This document shows, piece by piece, positions 8,414-16,378 of a stretch of 64,000 bases of DNA (within the stretch, counting starts at the first letter, position 1; each line of letters opens with the position of its first letter). The translations under genes and the position numbers were made by a program. The stretch spans positions 1-64,000 of the forward strand of contig DALZEF010000014.1 of assembly GCA_031979385.1 (NCBI GenBank), in the 5' to 3' direction. This DNA is from Timonella sp031979385 (GTDB lineage: Bacteria > Actinomycetota > Actinomycetes > Actinomycetales > Cellulomonadaceae). Under the pieces are notes generated by a model. It was given only the letters and a program-made list of their open reading frames with translations. It made no database searches and was not told the DNA's origin.

Positions 8414-8929
8414 ATGACCGACCTGCCCACCACCACATCGACACCTGCGATCCCCACCACCCGGCGCACATTCTTCGGCGAGCTACGGACGTGGCAGCCA
8501 CGCCGCTGGTTGTTTGCGTTCGGGACCGCAGTGGCAACCGTACTCGTGATTGCGATCCCCACCGCAATGATTCCTACCGGGATCTTTGGCCGAGAAATCC
8601 CGCCCACCGCGTGGGCCTGGCCTGTATTGGTAGTAACAAGTGTCCTGGCTGGCTTGTTGGCCGCCACCTATGTAGCGCGTAAGGACGGCGGGGAGGACCT
8701 GGGCCGTTCCGGGAAGTTAGGCACCGCAGGCGCTTTTGTGACGTTCTTTGCCGTGGGGTGCCCAGTGTGTAACAAGCTGGTGTTGTTGGCGTTGGGGTAC
8801 ACCGGAGCAATCCAGTTTTTTGAACCAATCCAGCCTTACCTTGCCGTGGGGGCTATCGGACTTCTGGGGTGGGCGCTGTGGTCACGCGTCATGAAAGAAG
8901 CGACCTGCCCACTCCCGGCTTCTCGTTAA
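8414..8929 (+). CDS. Membrane protein with an intramembrane CPVC motif
   Basis: I do not recognise a named family. The 171-aa protein has a hydrophilic N-tail (1-32) and four probable membrane helices at about 33-53, 65-87, 102-128 and 135-158. The third contains C116-P-V-C119 followed by NKLVLLALGYTG, a layout suited to dithiol-disulfide exchange or metal binding in the membrane. A further cysteine (C165) lies near the end. Position after a thioredoxin suggests that the thioredoxin reduces the CPVC pair or delivers electrons through it. That role is inference. Confidence 0.75.
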   Translation: MTDLPTTTSTPAIPTTRRTFFGELRTWQPRRWLFAFGTAVATVLVIAIPTAMIPTGIFGREIPPTAWAWPVLVVTSVLAGLLAATYVARKDGGEDLGRSGKLGTAGAFVTFFAVGCPVCNKLVLLALGYTGAIQFFEPIQPYLAVGAIGLLGWALWSRVMKEATCPLPASR

Positions 8930-8946
8930 CGCCCTGACCAGCCCGT

Positions 8947-9645
8947 TTACCGCCCTGACCGGCCCGTCGAGTACACCCAGTGCCACGGTTCACGCGGGGT
9001 GTCCTCGACAAACCCGTACTCGCCACCATGTTCGCGCATCCACGCTTGGGCGGCGGAGTCGAGCTTCAGGTCAACAGCGATCCCCCACCCGTGCGGGCTG
9101 GTGCCTGGCGCAGCCGCTAATCCACCTTGTGAGTACAAGCCTTTGCGGCGCACCAGATCGTGTTGCACGTCGATGGGCCGGTAAGAGTCGGTAATTCCAA
9201 TGTTCACGCCATCGCGGGCGGCGGCGTCTAAGAGTTTCTCTAGCGATGCACCCGCAGGTGCCCAGAGTTTGTGTCCAGTATTTCCCACGGGGGTGAGTGC
9301 ATCGCGTGGGATTTTTCCGTTTCCGTAACGAGCCAGGTCAGCAGGGACCCCTTGGGCGTTCCACGTGGGGGCGGGCCCTGCGGGGGCCGCCACCTGCGTC
9401 GTTGTTCCGGTCGCGGTTGCACCACCGGCCTGTGTGATGGCCTGGGTGAGGAGCGTGTCAAACGACGCCCCTTGAGTTCCGCCGGTGAGCACGCGAAGCG
9501 CACTCGCCGCGGTTGTGCCAGTCACGCCGCTGGCCGATGCGCTCGTCGCGGTGGCCTGTGTGGGTGCGGCAAGAGGCGCACTGATGGTGTTGATCCGGGT
9601 TTGGATTTCCATCATTCGCTGCGAGATCGCTGCGATTCCGTCCAC
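8947..9645 (-). CDS. M15-type D-Ala-D-Ala peptidase with flagellar-type N-terminus
   Basis: Predicted zinc peptidoglycan peptidase. The N-terminal segment DGIAAISQRMMEIQTRI resembles the start of rod-associated muralytic proteins in actinobacterial flagellar clusters. A low-complexity Ala/Thr linker follows, then a VanY-like domain. SYRP and SPHGWGIAVD supply the first zinc ligands, and EPWHW supplies the catalytic Glu and last His. GTG 9645 is preferred over GTG 9654 because AAGGTG sits 6 nt before it. It may do the wall-boring job of FlgJ although it lies 50 kb from the flagellar operon. There is no signal peptide, so export would be through the flagellar apparatus. Confidence 0.82.
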   Translation of the reverse strand: MDGIAAISQRMMEIQTRINTISAPLAAPTQATATSASASGVTGTTAASALRVLTGGTQGASFDTLLTQAITQAGGATATGTTTQVAAPAGPAPTWNAQGVPADLARYGNGKIPRDALTPVGNTGHKLWAPAGASLEKLLDAAARDGVNIGITDSYRPIDVQHDLVRRKGLYSQGGLAAAPGTSPHGWGIAVDLKLDSAAQAWMREHGGEYGFVEDTPREPWHWVYSTGRSGR

Positions 9646-9834
9646 GTGGTTCACCTTCGGGTTGCGGGCAGCGCCGGGATGGCGCGTGGGTTGTCTCTGC
9701 CGCCCTATCGGCGGGTGTGAAGGCAGCGTGAGGAAACTCCCGGGTGATGTCGCTCAGCATGGTGAACGTTCCGTTCGAGATGTCTGATGTTGTATGAATT
9801 TTGGGTTATCGAGTGATCAGTGGTGGGATCGCAA

Positions 9835-10980
9835 GCTACTGTGGACTCTATGAGTCGCATTGTTATGCACCGACGCAGCCTGACGGGTTTATGTCTTGGT
9901 CCGGTTCTCGCACTCACTGTGTGTGCGTGCGCTGGCCCACCCTGGACGGTGGGTGATGATGTCGACCACGGGAGCGAACAGAGAGACGCTGCGTCACGCA
10001 GCGTAGTGACCCGTGTCGCCGCGGGCCTGGGGGTGTCCTGGAGCGCCGCGAACACCGCGGTGCTCGCCGAGGGCAAACACCGACTCATCGAGGACCCTGC
10101 CCGGTACGATGGGGTGACCACGATCGGCGTTGACGATTCCCCCGCGCGCTTCGCGTCTGTGCGGGAGGTGCCCCCAGCGTCTGGCGTCACACCAGGGTCG
10201 GCGAGAAGTACGTGACCGTGATCATCGACCTGACCCCAGCCCGCGAGAAGACGGGTCCCGCACGACTGCTGGACATGATCGAGGGACGCTCCAAGGCCGT
10301 GTTCAAGCAGTGGCTCGAAGGCGCGGCCGACCCAGTGGAGCAAGCAGATCGACGTCGTCGCGATGGACGGGTTCAGCGGGTTCAAGACCGCCGCCGCCGA
10401 AGAACTCCCCGACGCGGTTGCGGTCATGGATCCCTTCCACGTCGTCCGCCTCGCCGACCACGCGTTGGACCAGTGCCGCAGGCGCGTCCAGCAAGACCTG
10501 TTCGGGCGCCGCGGGATGAAGAACGACCCGCTCTACACGGCACGCCGCACCCTGCACACCGGCGCGGACCTGCTCACCGACCGGCAGCGCGTTCGACTGG
10601 ACGCGGTGTTCGCGAGTGAGGAGCACGTCGAGGTCGAAGCGACTTGGGGCATCTACCAGCGCATCGTCGCCGCCTACCGCGAGGCCGACAAGACCAAGGC
10701 GAAGCAGATGATGCAGTTGGTGATCGAAGCGATCACCACCGCGGTTCCCGCCGCGCTGGTCGAGATCCGCACACTCGGTCGCACCATGACACAGCGTGCC
10801 GTCGACATCCTCGCGTTCTTCGACCGCCCCGGCACATCGAACGGGCCGACGGAGGCGATCAACGGGCGGCTCGAACACCTGCGCGGCTCAGCGCTCGGCT
10901 TCCGCAACCTCACCAACTATGTCGCTAGGTCGCTGCTCGAAGCCGGAGGATTCAGACCTGCGCTACACCCTCAATCGTGA
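9835..10980 (+). pseudogene. ISL3-family transposase, frameshifted and 5'-degraded
   Basis: Family-conserved blocks occur in order but in different frames: GVSWSAANTAVLAEG (10030-10075), GVTTIGVDDS, then IIDLTPAREKTGPARLLDMI (from 10217), then from 10363 MDGFSGFKTAA...VMDPFHVVRLADHALDQCRRR, TSNGPTEAINGRLEHLRG and GFRPALHP. At least two frame changes (near 10160 and 10340) break it, and the zinc-finger N-terminus is unrecognisable. It cannot make an active transposase. Confidence 0.85.
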
Positions 10981-10986
10981 AGAGCC
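9835..10986 (+). mobile_element. ISL3-family insertion sequence remnant
   Basis: The right end is probably GAAGAGCC at 10979-10986, the complement of the GGCTCTTC terminus typical of the family. I found no matching left end near 9690-9850 and no target duplication, so the element is truncated on the left. Confidence 0.6.
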
Positions 10987-11067
10987 AGTATCACTTACAC
11001 GAGGTAAGTGCGGTTGCTTATCCAAAAAAGGGACGTAGGTCCTTGTCAGGGCCCAACTACAGAACAA

Positions 11068-11079
11068 TACACTCGAAAC
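11068..11079 (+). promoter_or_regulatory. Candidate leaderless promoter -10 before the ancestral metalloprotease start
   Basis: TACACT at 11068-11073 lies six bases before an in-frame ATG at 11080, with TTGTCA at 11043-11048 as a loosely spaced (19 bp) -35. This supports 11080 as the original start of the protease gene. Confidence 0.3.
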
Positions 11080-11145
11080 ATGTTCTCCCTGATCACAGCA
11101 CACGGCTGACGCACGCGCCCCTTAGTTATTACTACAGTCTCGTTA

Positions 11146-11694
11146 TTGTTTCTGCTCAATGCGGCTCTACCTGCGAGCGCAGACCCAGACTTTGTGGACG
11201 GGATACCTGACACCGGAGACCACACATGGTGCGTTGATAGTGGGTTCAATCACGAATGGCGTGCAGGTAACACAATGGGCTTTATTGATGCACAAACCAA
11301 AGTGAAATCGAAGAAAATTGCGTGCGGAGATAAGACAGACGTCACTTGGCACCAAGGTACCGTCAAGACTGCGACCGGCCGAGCCTACGGAAGCGCTCAG
11401 TGTAAGAAGACAACCAACAAGAGATGCGATAAATACACCATCACCCTCGACATGTGGACCATCAACCAAGAGTCGCGGAGCACCGATCAACTGAAAAAGA
11501 CGATGTGTCATGAACTAGGGCACACCCTAGGGTTAAGCCACTATAAGAACACTGCATATCCGGGGACGGACACAACAAACAGTTGCCTCAGATCTGGCAG
11601 TGTCAGCCAAATCTCTTCGGCTCAAACCAAATGGTTGACAACGTTCGGGAAACATCACATTGACAATCATATTCACCGGTATTTCGGAAAGTAG
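11146..11694 (+). CDS. Secreted matrixin-like zinc metalloprotease, 5' end interrupted
   Basis: The zinc-binding motif HELGHTLGLSH is complete (H122, E123, H126, H132 counted from TTG 11146). Four or more cysteines suggest disulfides in an exported protein, and LNAALPASA before DPDF looks like a signal cleavage site. From TTG 11146 the signal peptide is too short. In-frame codons run back to ATG 11080 and would restore RTRPLVITTVSLLFLL, but TGA at 11107 interrupts them. The gene may be a fresh pseudogene, or be translated weakly from TTG. GC is lower than in the neighbours, and the IS remnant lies directly upstream. Confidence 0.7.
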   Translation: MFLLNAALPASADPDFVDGIPDTGDHTWCVDSGFNHEWRAGNTMGFIDAQTKVKSKKIACGDKTDVTWHQGTVKTATGRAYGSAQCKKTTNKRCDKYTITLDMWTINQESRSTDQLKKTMCHELGHTLGLSHYKNTAYPGTDTTNSCLRSGSVSQISSAQTKWLTTFGKHHIDNHIHRYFGK

Positions 11695-11706
11695 GGGCAG
11701 ATCTAC

Positions 11707-12438
11707 ATGCTTGCAAAGAAACTCATGTTGCTCGGCGCACTGGTGTTCGTGACAGGTGCTTGCACCGTCCCTGGTCCGCCGACACCCGTTGATCTTCCTG
11801 AAGCATACGCTTCCTTAGAAGATACTGAGCGAGTGCGGAACCTTAACCATGCGGACTTCGATATTCTGGAAAGCCCTACCGAGGTAGCTGAGATACTACC
11901 CGTAGTACTGACAGGGAAGGTCGTGTCAGTTCACGAAGGCCCCGCCTTCTACAGCACAGGTCTGACTGATTACTATTCCTTTGTTGAAATCCGTCTTGAC
12001 GAACTCATCAAGGATGAGCAAGACACTAGGAGTTCGTCTGTCTATGTACTTATTGATTCTGGCGGAGCGGTCACGGATGAACACGGCGTAGAAGTACCTC
12101 GCCAAGAAGGCGAATCCTATTCAAGGCTCACCAAAGAAGAACTTGCACTGGCTTTCCCAATCGGCGTGAATGCAACCGTCATGGGCTACTACACAACTCT
12201 TCAGTCCCCGGTAGATGGTGCCGTATCTATCAGACAGGGTGTGAAACTACCCAAAGATGCCTTACTGATTGGTCCGGACCCCCAAGGCTTCATCCTCGAA
12301 GGTAAAAACCACACCGCGATTAATATGCAATCAGAGCAAGAAAATATTGAGTTCGGTGCTTGGGATACCGGAGCAGACGCGTTCACTGAACTCGTGGAAA
12401 CCCTCGAAGAAGCCGCTGTATCCGGGGATCTAGACTGA
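11707..12438 (+). CDS. Putative lipoprotein of unknown function
   Basis: 243 aa. The N-terminus has two lysines, a hydrophobic core and the lipobox VTGAC, so it is probably lipidated and anchored on the outer face of the membrane. The rest is hydrophilic and acidic, predicted beta-rich, with no motif I recognise. It starts 12 bp after the metalloprotease stop and shares its lower GC, so the two are probably one operon from an acquired segment. Confidence 0.7.
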   Translation: MLAKKLMLLGALVFVTGACTVPGPPTPVDLPEAYASLEDTERVRNLNHADFDILESPTEVAEILPVVLTGKVVSVHEGPAFYSTGLTDYYSFVEIRLDELIKDEQDTRSSSVYVLIDSGGAVTDEHGVEVPRQEGESYSRLTKEELALAFPIGVNATVMGYYTTLQSPVDGAVSIRQGVKLPKDALLIGPDPQGFILEGKNHTAINMQSEQENIEFGAWDTGADAFTELVETLEEAAVSGDLD

Positions 12439-12446
12439 CCACACGT

Positions 12447-13841
12447 TTACAGCAGTTTGCGCAGGAGCGCGGACTTGCCTTCCTCAAAGGGCGGATAGAC
12501 CAGTGCCATCGTGTCAGGGGTGAGCGGTTTCGAGACCACGGACTTCTCATGGCTGAACACCTCAACGGAACGTTTGCCGTGGTAAGAACCCATACCTGAC
12601 TCCCCTACCCCACCAAAGGGCAGGTCAGGAATCGCGAGATGAGCAACGGGCAGGCCAAAGGTGAGTGCCCCCGATGACGTGTCACGCAGGAACGCTCGGC
12701 GCACTTGACGTTTTTCCGAGAACACGTACAGCGCCAAGGGCTTGTCTCCGCCGCGAATGTACGAGATCGCCTCAGCCGCATCGCGCACGGTCAAGATGGG
12801 CAGAATCGGGCCGAATATCTCTTCCTGCATCACGGGAGCATCGGGAGAGGCGCCGAACAGAACGGTTGGGGCAATGTAGAGCTCTTCTCTGGAAACCTGT
12901 CCACCGGTTATTGTCTCGCCGTTCTCAGCACCCAGGTAGGTACTCAGACGGTCGAACTGCCGTTCGTTGATGATGCGTCCGTAGTCCTGCGAACTCTTCG
13001 GGTCGGGACCGTACATTCGCTCCACCATCCGTGCGATGGCGTGGGCCAAGTCCCGGGCCACGCTCGGAGTCGCCAGCACGTAGTCAGGGGCAACACAGGT
13101 TTGACCGGCATTCACGAATTTGCCCCACGCAATGCGGGCAGCCACCAGATCGATGTCCTGCGTGTCATCCACGAACACCGGTGATTTGCCACCCAGTTCC
13201 AGGGTGACCGGTGTCAGGTGCTGGGCTGCAGCGGTCATGACGATTCGTCCGACCGTGCCATTCCCTGTGTAGAAAATATGGTCAAAGCGCTGTTCCAGCA
13301 GTTCCGTCGTCTCCGGAACCCCTCCTTCCACAACCACCACGGCACGCGGGTCTAGGTACTTGGGGATCAAGTCCGCCAACAGCGACGAAGTGTGGGCCGC
13401 GATCTCGCTGGGTTTGGCCACCACGGCGTTTCCGGCAGCGAGCGCGCCAATCATCGGCGCGAGCAACAGTTGCACCGGATAGTTCCACGGCGCGATGATC
13501 AGTGTCACTCCCAGCGGCTCTAATACCGTATATGCGCGCGCGGGTAGCACTGCAAGACTCGGTTTCACAGCCTGCGGTTTGAGCCAACGTTTGAGGTTCT
13601 TGAGTGTATGCGCGATTTCGGTGCGGATGATCGCGAGTTCGGTCGTGTACGTCTCATGCTCGTGTTTACGGAGGTCTGCGTGGACGGCAGCGCATAGTGC
13701 GGCCTCATTGTCGGCGACGAGGCGGTCCAGTGCCTGCAACTGCTCGCGCCGCCAGGCATACGGTTTGGTGACACCCTGATCGAAGCCATCTCGAACGTGT
13801 GCCACGTGCTGGGCGATGTCTGTGTTCGGTGTAGCGTTCAT
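12447..13841 (-). CDS. NAD(P)-dependent aldehyde dehydrogenase (class 3-like)
   Basis: Oxidises aldehydes to acids in the cytoplasm. The 464-aa length and lack of an N-terminal extension fit class 3/fatty-aldehyde types. Landmarks are APWNYP (catalytic Asn), KPSE, FTGNGTVGR-like coenzyme loop, LELGGKSP (general-base Glu), GQTCVAPDY (nucleophile Cys) and EEIFGPILP. ATG 13841 was chosen over GTG 13904 because the latter lies within the 59-bp repeat. The C-terminal EEGKSALLRKLL reappears as a scar at 6414. Confidence 0.93.
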   Translation of the reverse strand: MNATPNTDIAQHVAHVRDGFDQGVTKPYAWRREQLQALDRLVADNEAALCAAVHADLRKHEHETYTTELAIIRTEIAHTLKNLKRWLKPQAVKPSLAVLPARAYTVLEPLGVTLIIAPWNYPVQLLLAPMIGALAAGNAVVAKPSEIAAHTSSLLADLIPKYLDPRAVVVVEGGVPETTELLEQRFDHIFYTGNGTVGRIVMTAAAQHLTPVTLELGGKSPVFVDDTQDIDLVAARIAWGKFVNAGQTCVAPDYVLATPSVARDLAHAIARMVERMYGPDPKSSQDYGRIINERQFDRLSTYLGAENGETITGGQVSREELYIAPTVLFGASPDAPVMQEEIFGPILPILTVRDAAEAISYIRGGDKPLALYVFSEKRQVRRAFLRDTSSGALTFGLPVAHLAIPDLPFGGVGESGMGSYHGKRSVEVFSHEKSVVSKPLTPDTMALVYPPFEEGKSALLRKLL

Positions 13842-13878
13842 ATGTTTGGGTCCCGTCACATCAGTAGCCGGAGTCGAT

Positions 13879-13937
13879 GGGCTATTTTTGGTCCGCACAC
13901 CCACACTTTATACACGCCATCGGACCAATTTCAGCCC
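13879..13937. repeat. 59-bp palindromic repeat (family 2, copy 3)
   Basis: The best-paired copy: GGGCTATTTTTGGTCCG (13879-13895) against CGGACCAATTTCAGCCC (13921-13937) with a 25-base loop. Arm length, loop length and arm sequence agree with the copies at 879 and 3409. It sits just upstream of the aldehyde dehydrogenase start. Confidence 0.65.
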
Positions 13938-14027
13938 TTCGACCTTTAAGGGATGAGAAAGGGGCTGCGCAGGAAGAGGCCTTACAGAAAACCAGGCCGT
14001 ACCGGAAGAGACCGCACGGGAAAGAGG

Positions 14028-15245
14028 TTAGACGGCGCGGCGTCGTTCCAGAATCGAGTTCAGTGTAACGCCGGAGTCCTGGACAGCCGCGCCGACTGTA
14101 CTTTCCGAGGCCACGCCTTCGACCTGAGCCGATGCTGGTGCCACGGCGTCAGTCTGTTGAGCGTCGCGCTGCACAGCGGTTGTTTGTCCTGCAAGTTCGC
14201 GTTGGCGCGCTTCGCGGGCGATCTCTTCCATGCGTGCCTTGGTGACCTTTTGGATCTCCGTGGTGATGCCCGGTGCCTCCCACCGTGGCGCAGCGGGCTT
14301 CGATGCGTAGGTTGGGGTTGGGACGGCAGAAGCACTCCATGTACGTCCGGCTGCCGGAGGAGCGGGTACTGGTGTTTCGGTCCGTGCGGTTCGCCCAGAA
14401 GCGGTAGATGCGCTGGTTGCTTCGTCTGCAGACACGGCCTTCTTGACCTGTTGCTGCGTGGCCTGTTGTGAGGCCGCCCGTTCCGGCTTCTGAACGCTGT
14501 TCGTGCGAGCCACACTCTCCGCGCGTTCCGCAATACCAGGAGCCACGGGTCGTCCCGTGACGTGCTTCTTGGCGAAGATCGAGGATTCAACCTTGGAGAT
14601 GACGGTTGTGGACACGTCTTCCGAGACCTGAAGTGTTTCACCGGTGCGCACGGCAGAAACTGGACGTCCCTTGAGTTTGCGCTCCGTGGGGCTCTCCTGG
14701 CGTGGCGCATAGGTGGCCTTACGCTGGCGTGCGACATAGGCGGCGTCGTTGCGTTGGTTTGCGAGCACTGCGCGACGCCCCAACCCGAGCACCGTGACCA
14801 TGAGCGAAGCAGGCACCGCGACCCACCCGACACTCAGGGCGGTGGTTGCGGCGACAACGGACACAACCACAACGGCGAGGAACAGCGTGAAGGTCAGGAA
14901 GGCGCGGCGGCGAGCCGCTGCGGCACGGCGCTCGAGTTGTGCGCGGCGTGCGGGGCTCATGGGGATGCCCGTCATCTGTCCTCCTTGCGGTATCCGGCTT
15001 GGGCGGGTTGCCTGCCCGAGTGGGGGTGTCAAGATCGCGGACGAACTTGACTGTGCCGGTTGTGAGTCAGCACCCGCGGCATCCGGTTCGGCGTTTGCCA
15101 CCTTGAGGACACGCAGTTCCGACGAGAATCGGTCTGTGGCGCGCGAGTCCTTGAGGTTCTGCCTGCGACGCAGGACGTTGGGTACCACGTAGGCGATCCA
15201 GAGCCCGAACACTACAACGAGTGCGAGTCCGGTAGCCTGTTCCAC
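14028..15245 (-). CDS. SepX/GlpR-like actinobacterial membrane protein
   Basis: 405 aa. One N-terminal membrane helix (GLALVVVFGLWIAYVVP), an Arg-rich and Ser/Pro-rich linker, two further helices near residues 150-200 and a long disordered Ala/Glu/Arg-rich cytoplasmic tail. This layout, together with the adjacent rimJ-like and MoeA-like genes, matches the actinobacterial locus containing SepX of Streptomyces and GlpR of Corynebacterium, the membrane receptor for the gephyrin-like division protein Glp. Assignment rests on layout and synteny. GTG 15245 was chosen; GTG 15251 adds two residues. Confidence 0.7.
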   Translation of the reverse strand: MEQATGLALVVVFGLWIAYVVPNVLRRRQNLKDSRATDRFSSELRVLKVANAEPDAAGADSQPAQSSSSAILTPPLGQATRPSRIPQGGQMTGIPMSPARRAQLERRAAAARRRAFLTFTLFLAVVVVSVVAATTALSVGWVAVPASLMVTVLGLGRRAVLANQRNDAAYVARQRKATYAPRQESPTERKLKGRPVSAVRTGETLQVSEDVSTTVISKVESSIFAKKHVTGRPVAPGIAERAESVARTNSVQKPERAASQQATQQQVKKAVSADEATSASTASGRTARTETPVPAPPAAGRTWSASAVPTPTYASKPAAPRWEAPGITTEIQKVTKARMEEIAREARQRELAGQTTAVQRDAQQTDAVAPASAQVEGVASESTVGAAVQDSGVTLNSILERRRAV

Positions 15246-15331
15246 ACACACGACGTTATTGCAGTATCGGTGGTGTATCTGGTATTGGCTGCGGTGTGTC
15301 TTGCAACTAAATGACACCCGTGTAGTTAGCG

Positions 15332-15719
15332 CTGGGGACAAGGTAGTGCAGCAAAGAGTAGGGATGTCGCGAAGCAGATCCCNNNNNNNNNNNNNNNNNN
15401 NNNNNNNNNNNNNNNNNNNNNNNNNNNNNNNNNNNNNNNNNNNNNNNNNNNNNNNNNNNNNNNNNNNNNNNNNNNNNNNNNNTACCGGCGCGAAACGAAC
15501 GTATGTTCCCAGCAGTTTAGATATCGCGCCAGCTGGGGACAAGGTAGTGCAGCAAAGAGTAGGGATGTCGCGAAGCAGATCCCTACCGGCGCGAAACGAA
15601 CGTATGTTCCCAGCAGTTTAGATATCGCGCCAGCTGGGAACGAGGCAACGGAGCGGAGTGTGGGGATACCCCACAGCAGATCCCTACCGGAGCGAAGCGG
15701 ACGCGTGTTCCCAGCAGGA
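15332..15719. repeat. Tandem nested palindromic repeat (family 1), 101-bp unit, spanning a gap
   Basis: One unit (15533-15633) is complete, and another is split by the N-run (15332-15382 and 15483-15532). A diverged third unit covers 15634-15719. In the complete unit the outer arms CTGGGGACA/TGTTCCCAG enclose the hairpin GTAGGGAT/ATCCCTAC around a GTCGCGAAGC core. The related array at 2967 has the same architecture. The true copy number is unknown. Confidence 0.85.
15383..15482. other. Assembly gap of 100 N
   Basis: Exactly 100 N interrupt a 101-bp tandem repeat, so the length is a placeholder and extra copies may be missing. Confidence 0.99.
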
Positions 15720-15733
15720 TCGCCCAACTGGGT

Positions 15734-16363
15734 TTAGCCGTTGCGCCATCGGTGCATCATTCCCAGACCGCATTCCTCGACTGTGATCGCGTAGGCATTG
15801 TGATCAGCCCATTGACCGTTGATGTGCAGGTAGCGCTCACGTAGCCCCTCGAACCGTAATCCCAGTTTCTCCGCGACCCTCAGGCTTGCGCGGTTCTCGG
15901 GTCGGATGTTGATTTCAACACGGTGGAGTTTGAGCTCTTGGAAGGCATAGTCAACGATCATCGCCACAGCCGTTGGGGTGATGCCACGTCCGGCGAACTC
16001 CCGGGACACCCAGTATCCGATGTGGGCGTTGCGCAACGATCCGTAGCTGATCGACCCAAGAGATATCTGCCCGGCGAAACGGTCATCAACGAACATGCCC
16101 CACATGAACGACTCCCCGGCTCTGGCAGAGGCGTTGAGAGCGCTCAGGTAGTCGGAGTAGGTCCCTCCGGTTGGATGGGGTTCGCCCTCCACGAAGGGGA
16201 CGGTCGCCTCCCATGGGATCAGCCAGTCGCGGTTTGCCCTGCGTACCGCATGCCATTCGCGGCGGTCGGCTAGTTTTAGTCGACGTAACAGCAGCGTGCC
16301 GTATGGCGGCTCGTCCCAGGCGTCCTCCCGTAGTTCGGGAGGTTTGGCACGCAATCCAAACAT
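15734..16363 (-). CDS. GNAT N-acetyltransferase, RimJ-like
   Basis: 209 aa, of the RimJ/RimL type that acetylates N-terminal amines of proteins. LLLRRLKLADRREW begins the fold. IGYWVSREFAGRGITPTA is the acetyl-CoA loop, and LHRVEINIRPENRASLRVAEKLG is the usual fourth motif. It starts 15 bp after the stop of the MoeA/Glp-like gene and is probably co-transcribed. Synteny with MoeA and SepX/GlpR is standard in actinobacteria; its target there is not established. Confidence 0.88.
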   Translation of the reverse strand: MFGLRAKPPELREDAWDEPPYGTLLLRRLKLADRREWHAVRRANRDWLIPWEATVPFVEGEPHPTGGTYSDYLSALNASARAGESFMWGMFVDDRFAGQISLGSISYGSLRNAHIGYWVSREFAGRGITPTAVAMIVDYAFQELKLHRVEINIRPENRASLRVAEKLGLRFEGLRERYLHINGQWADHNAYAITVEECGLGMMHRWRNG

Positions 16364-16378
16364 GTGAGTTCCCGCTGT

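Noticed and set aside
9690..9850. Left terminal repeat of the ISL3 element
   Set aside because: No GGCTCTTC-like end was found, so the left boundary stays open.
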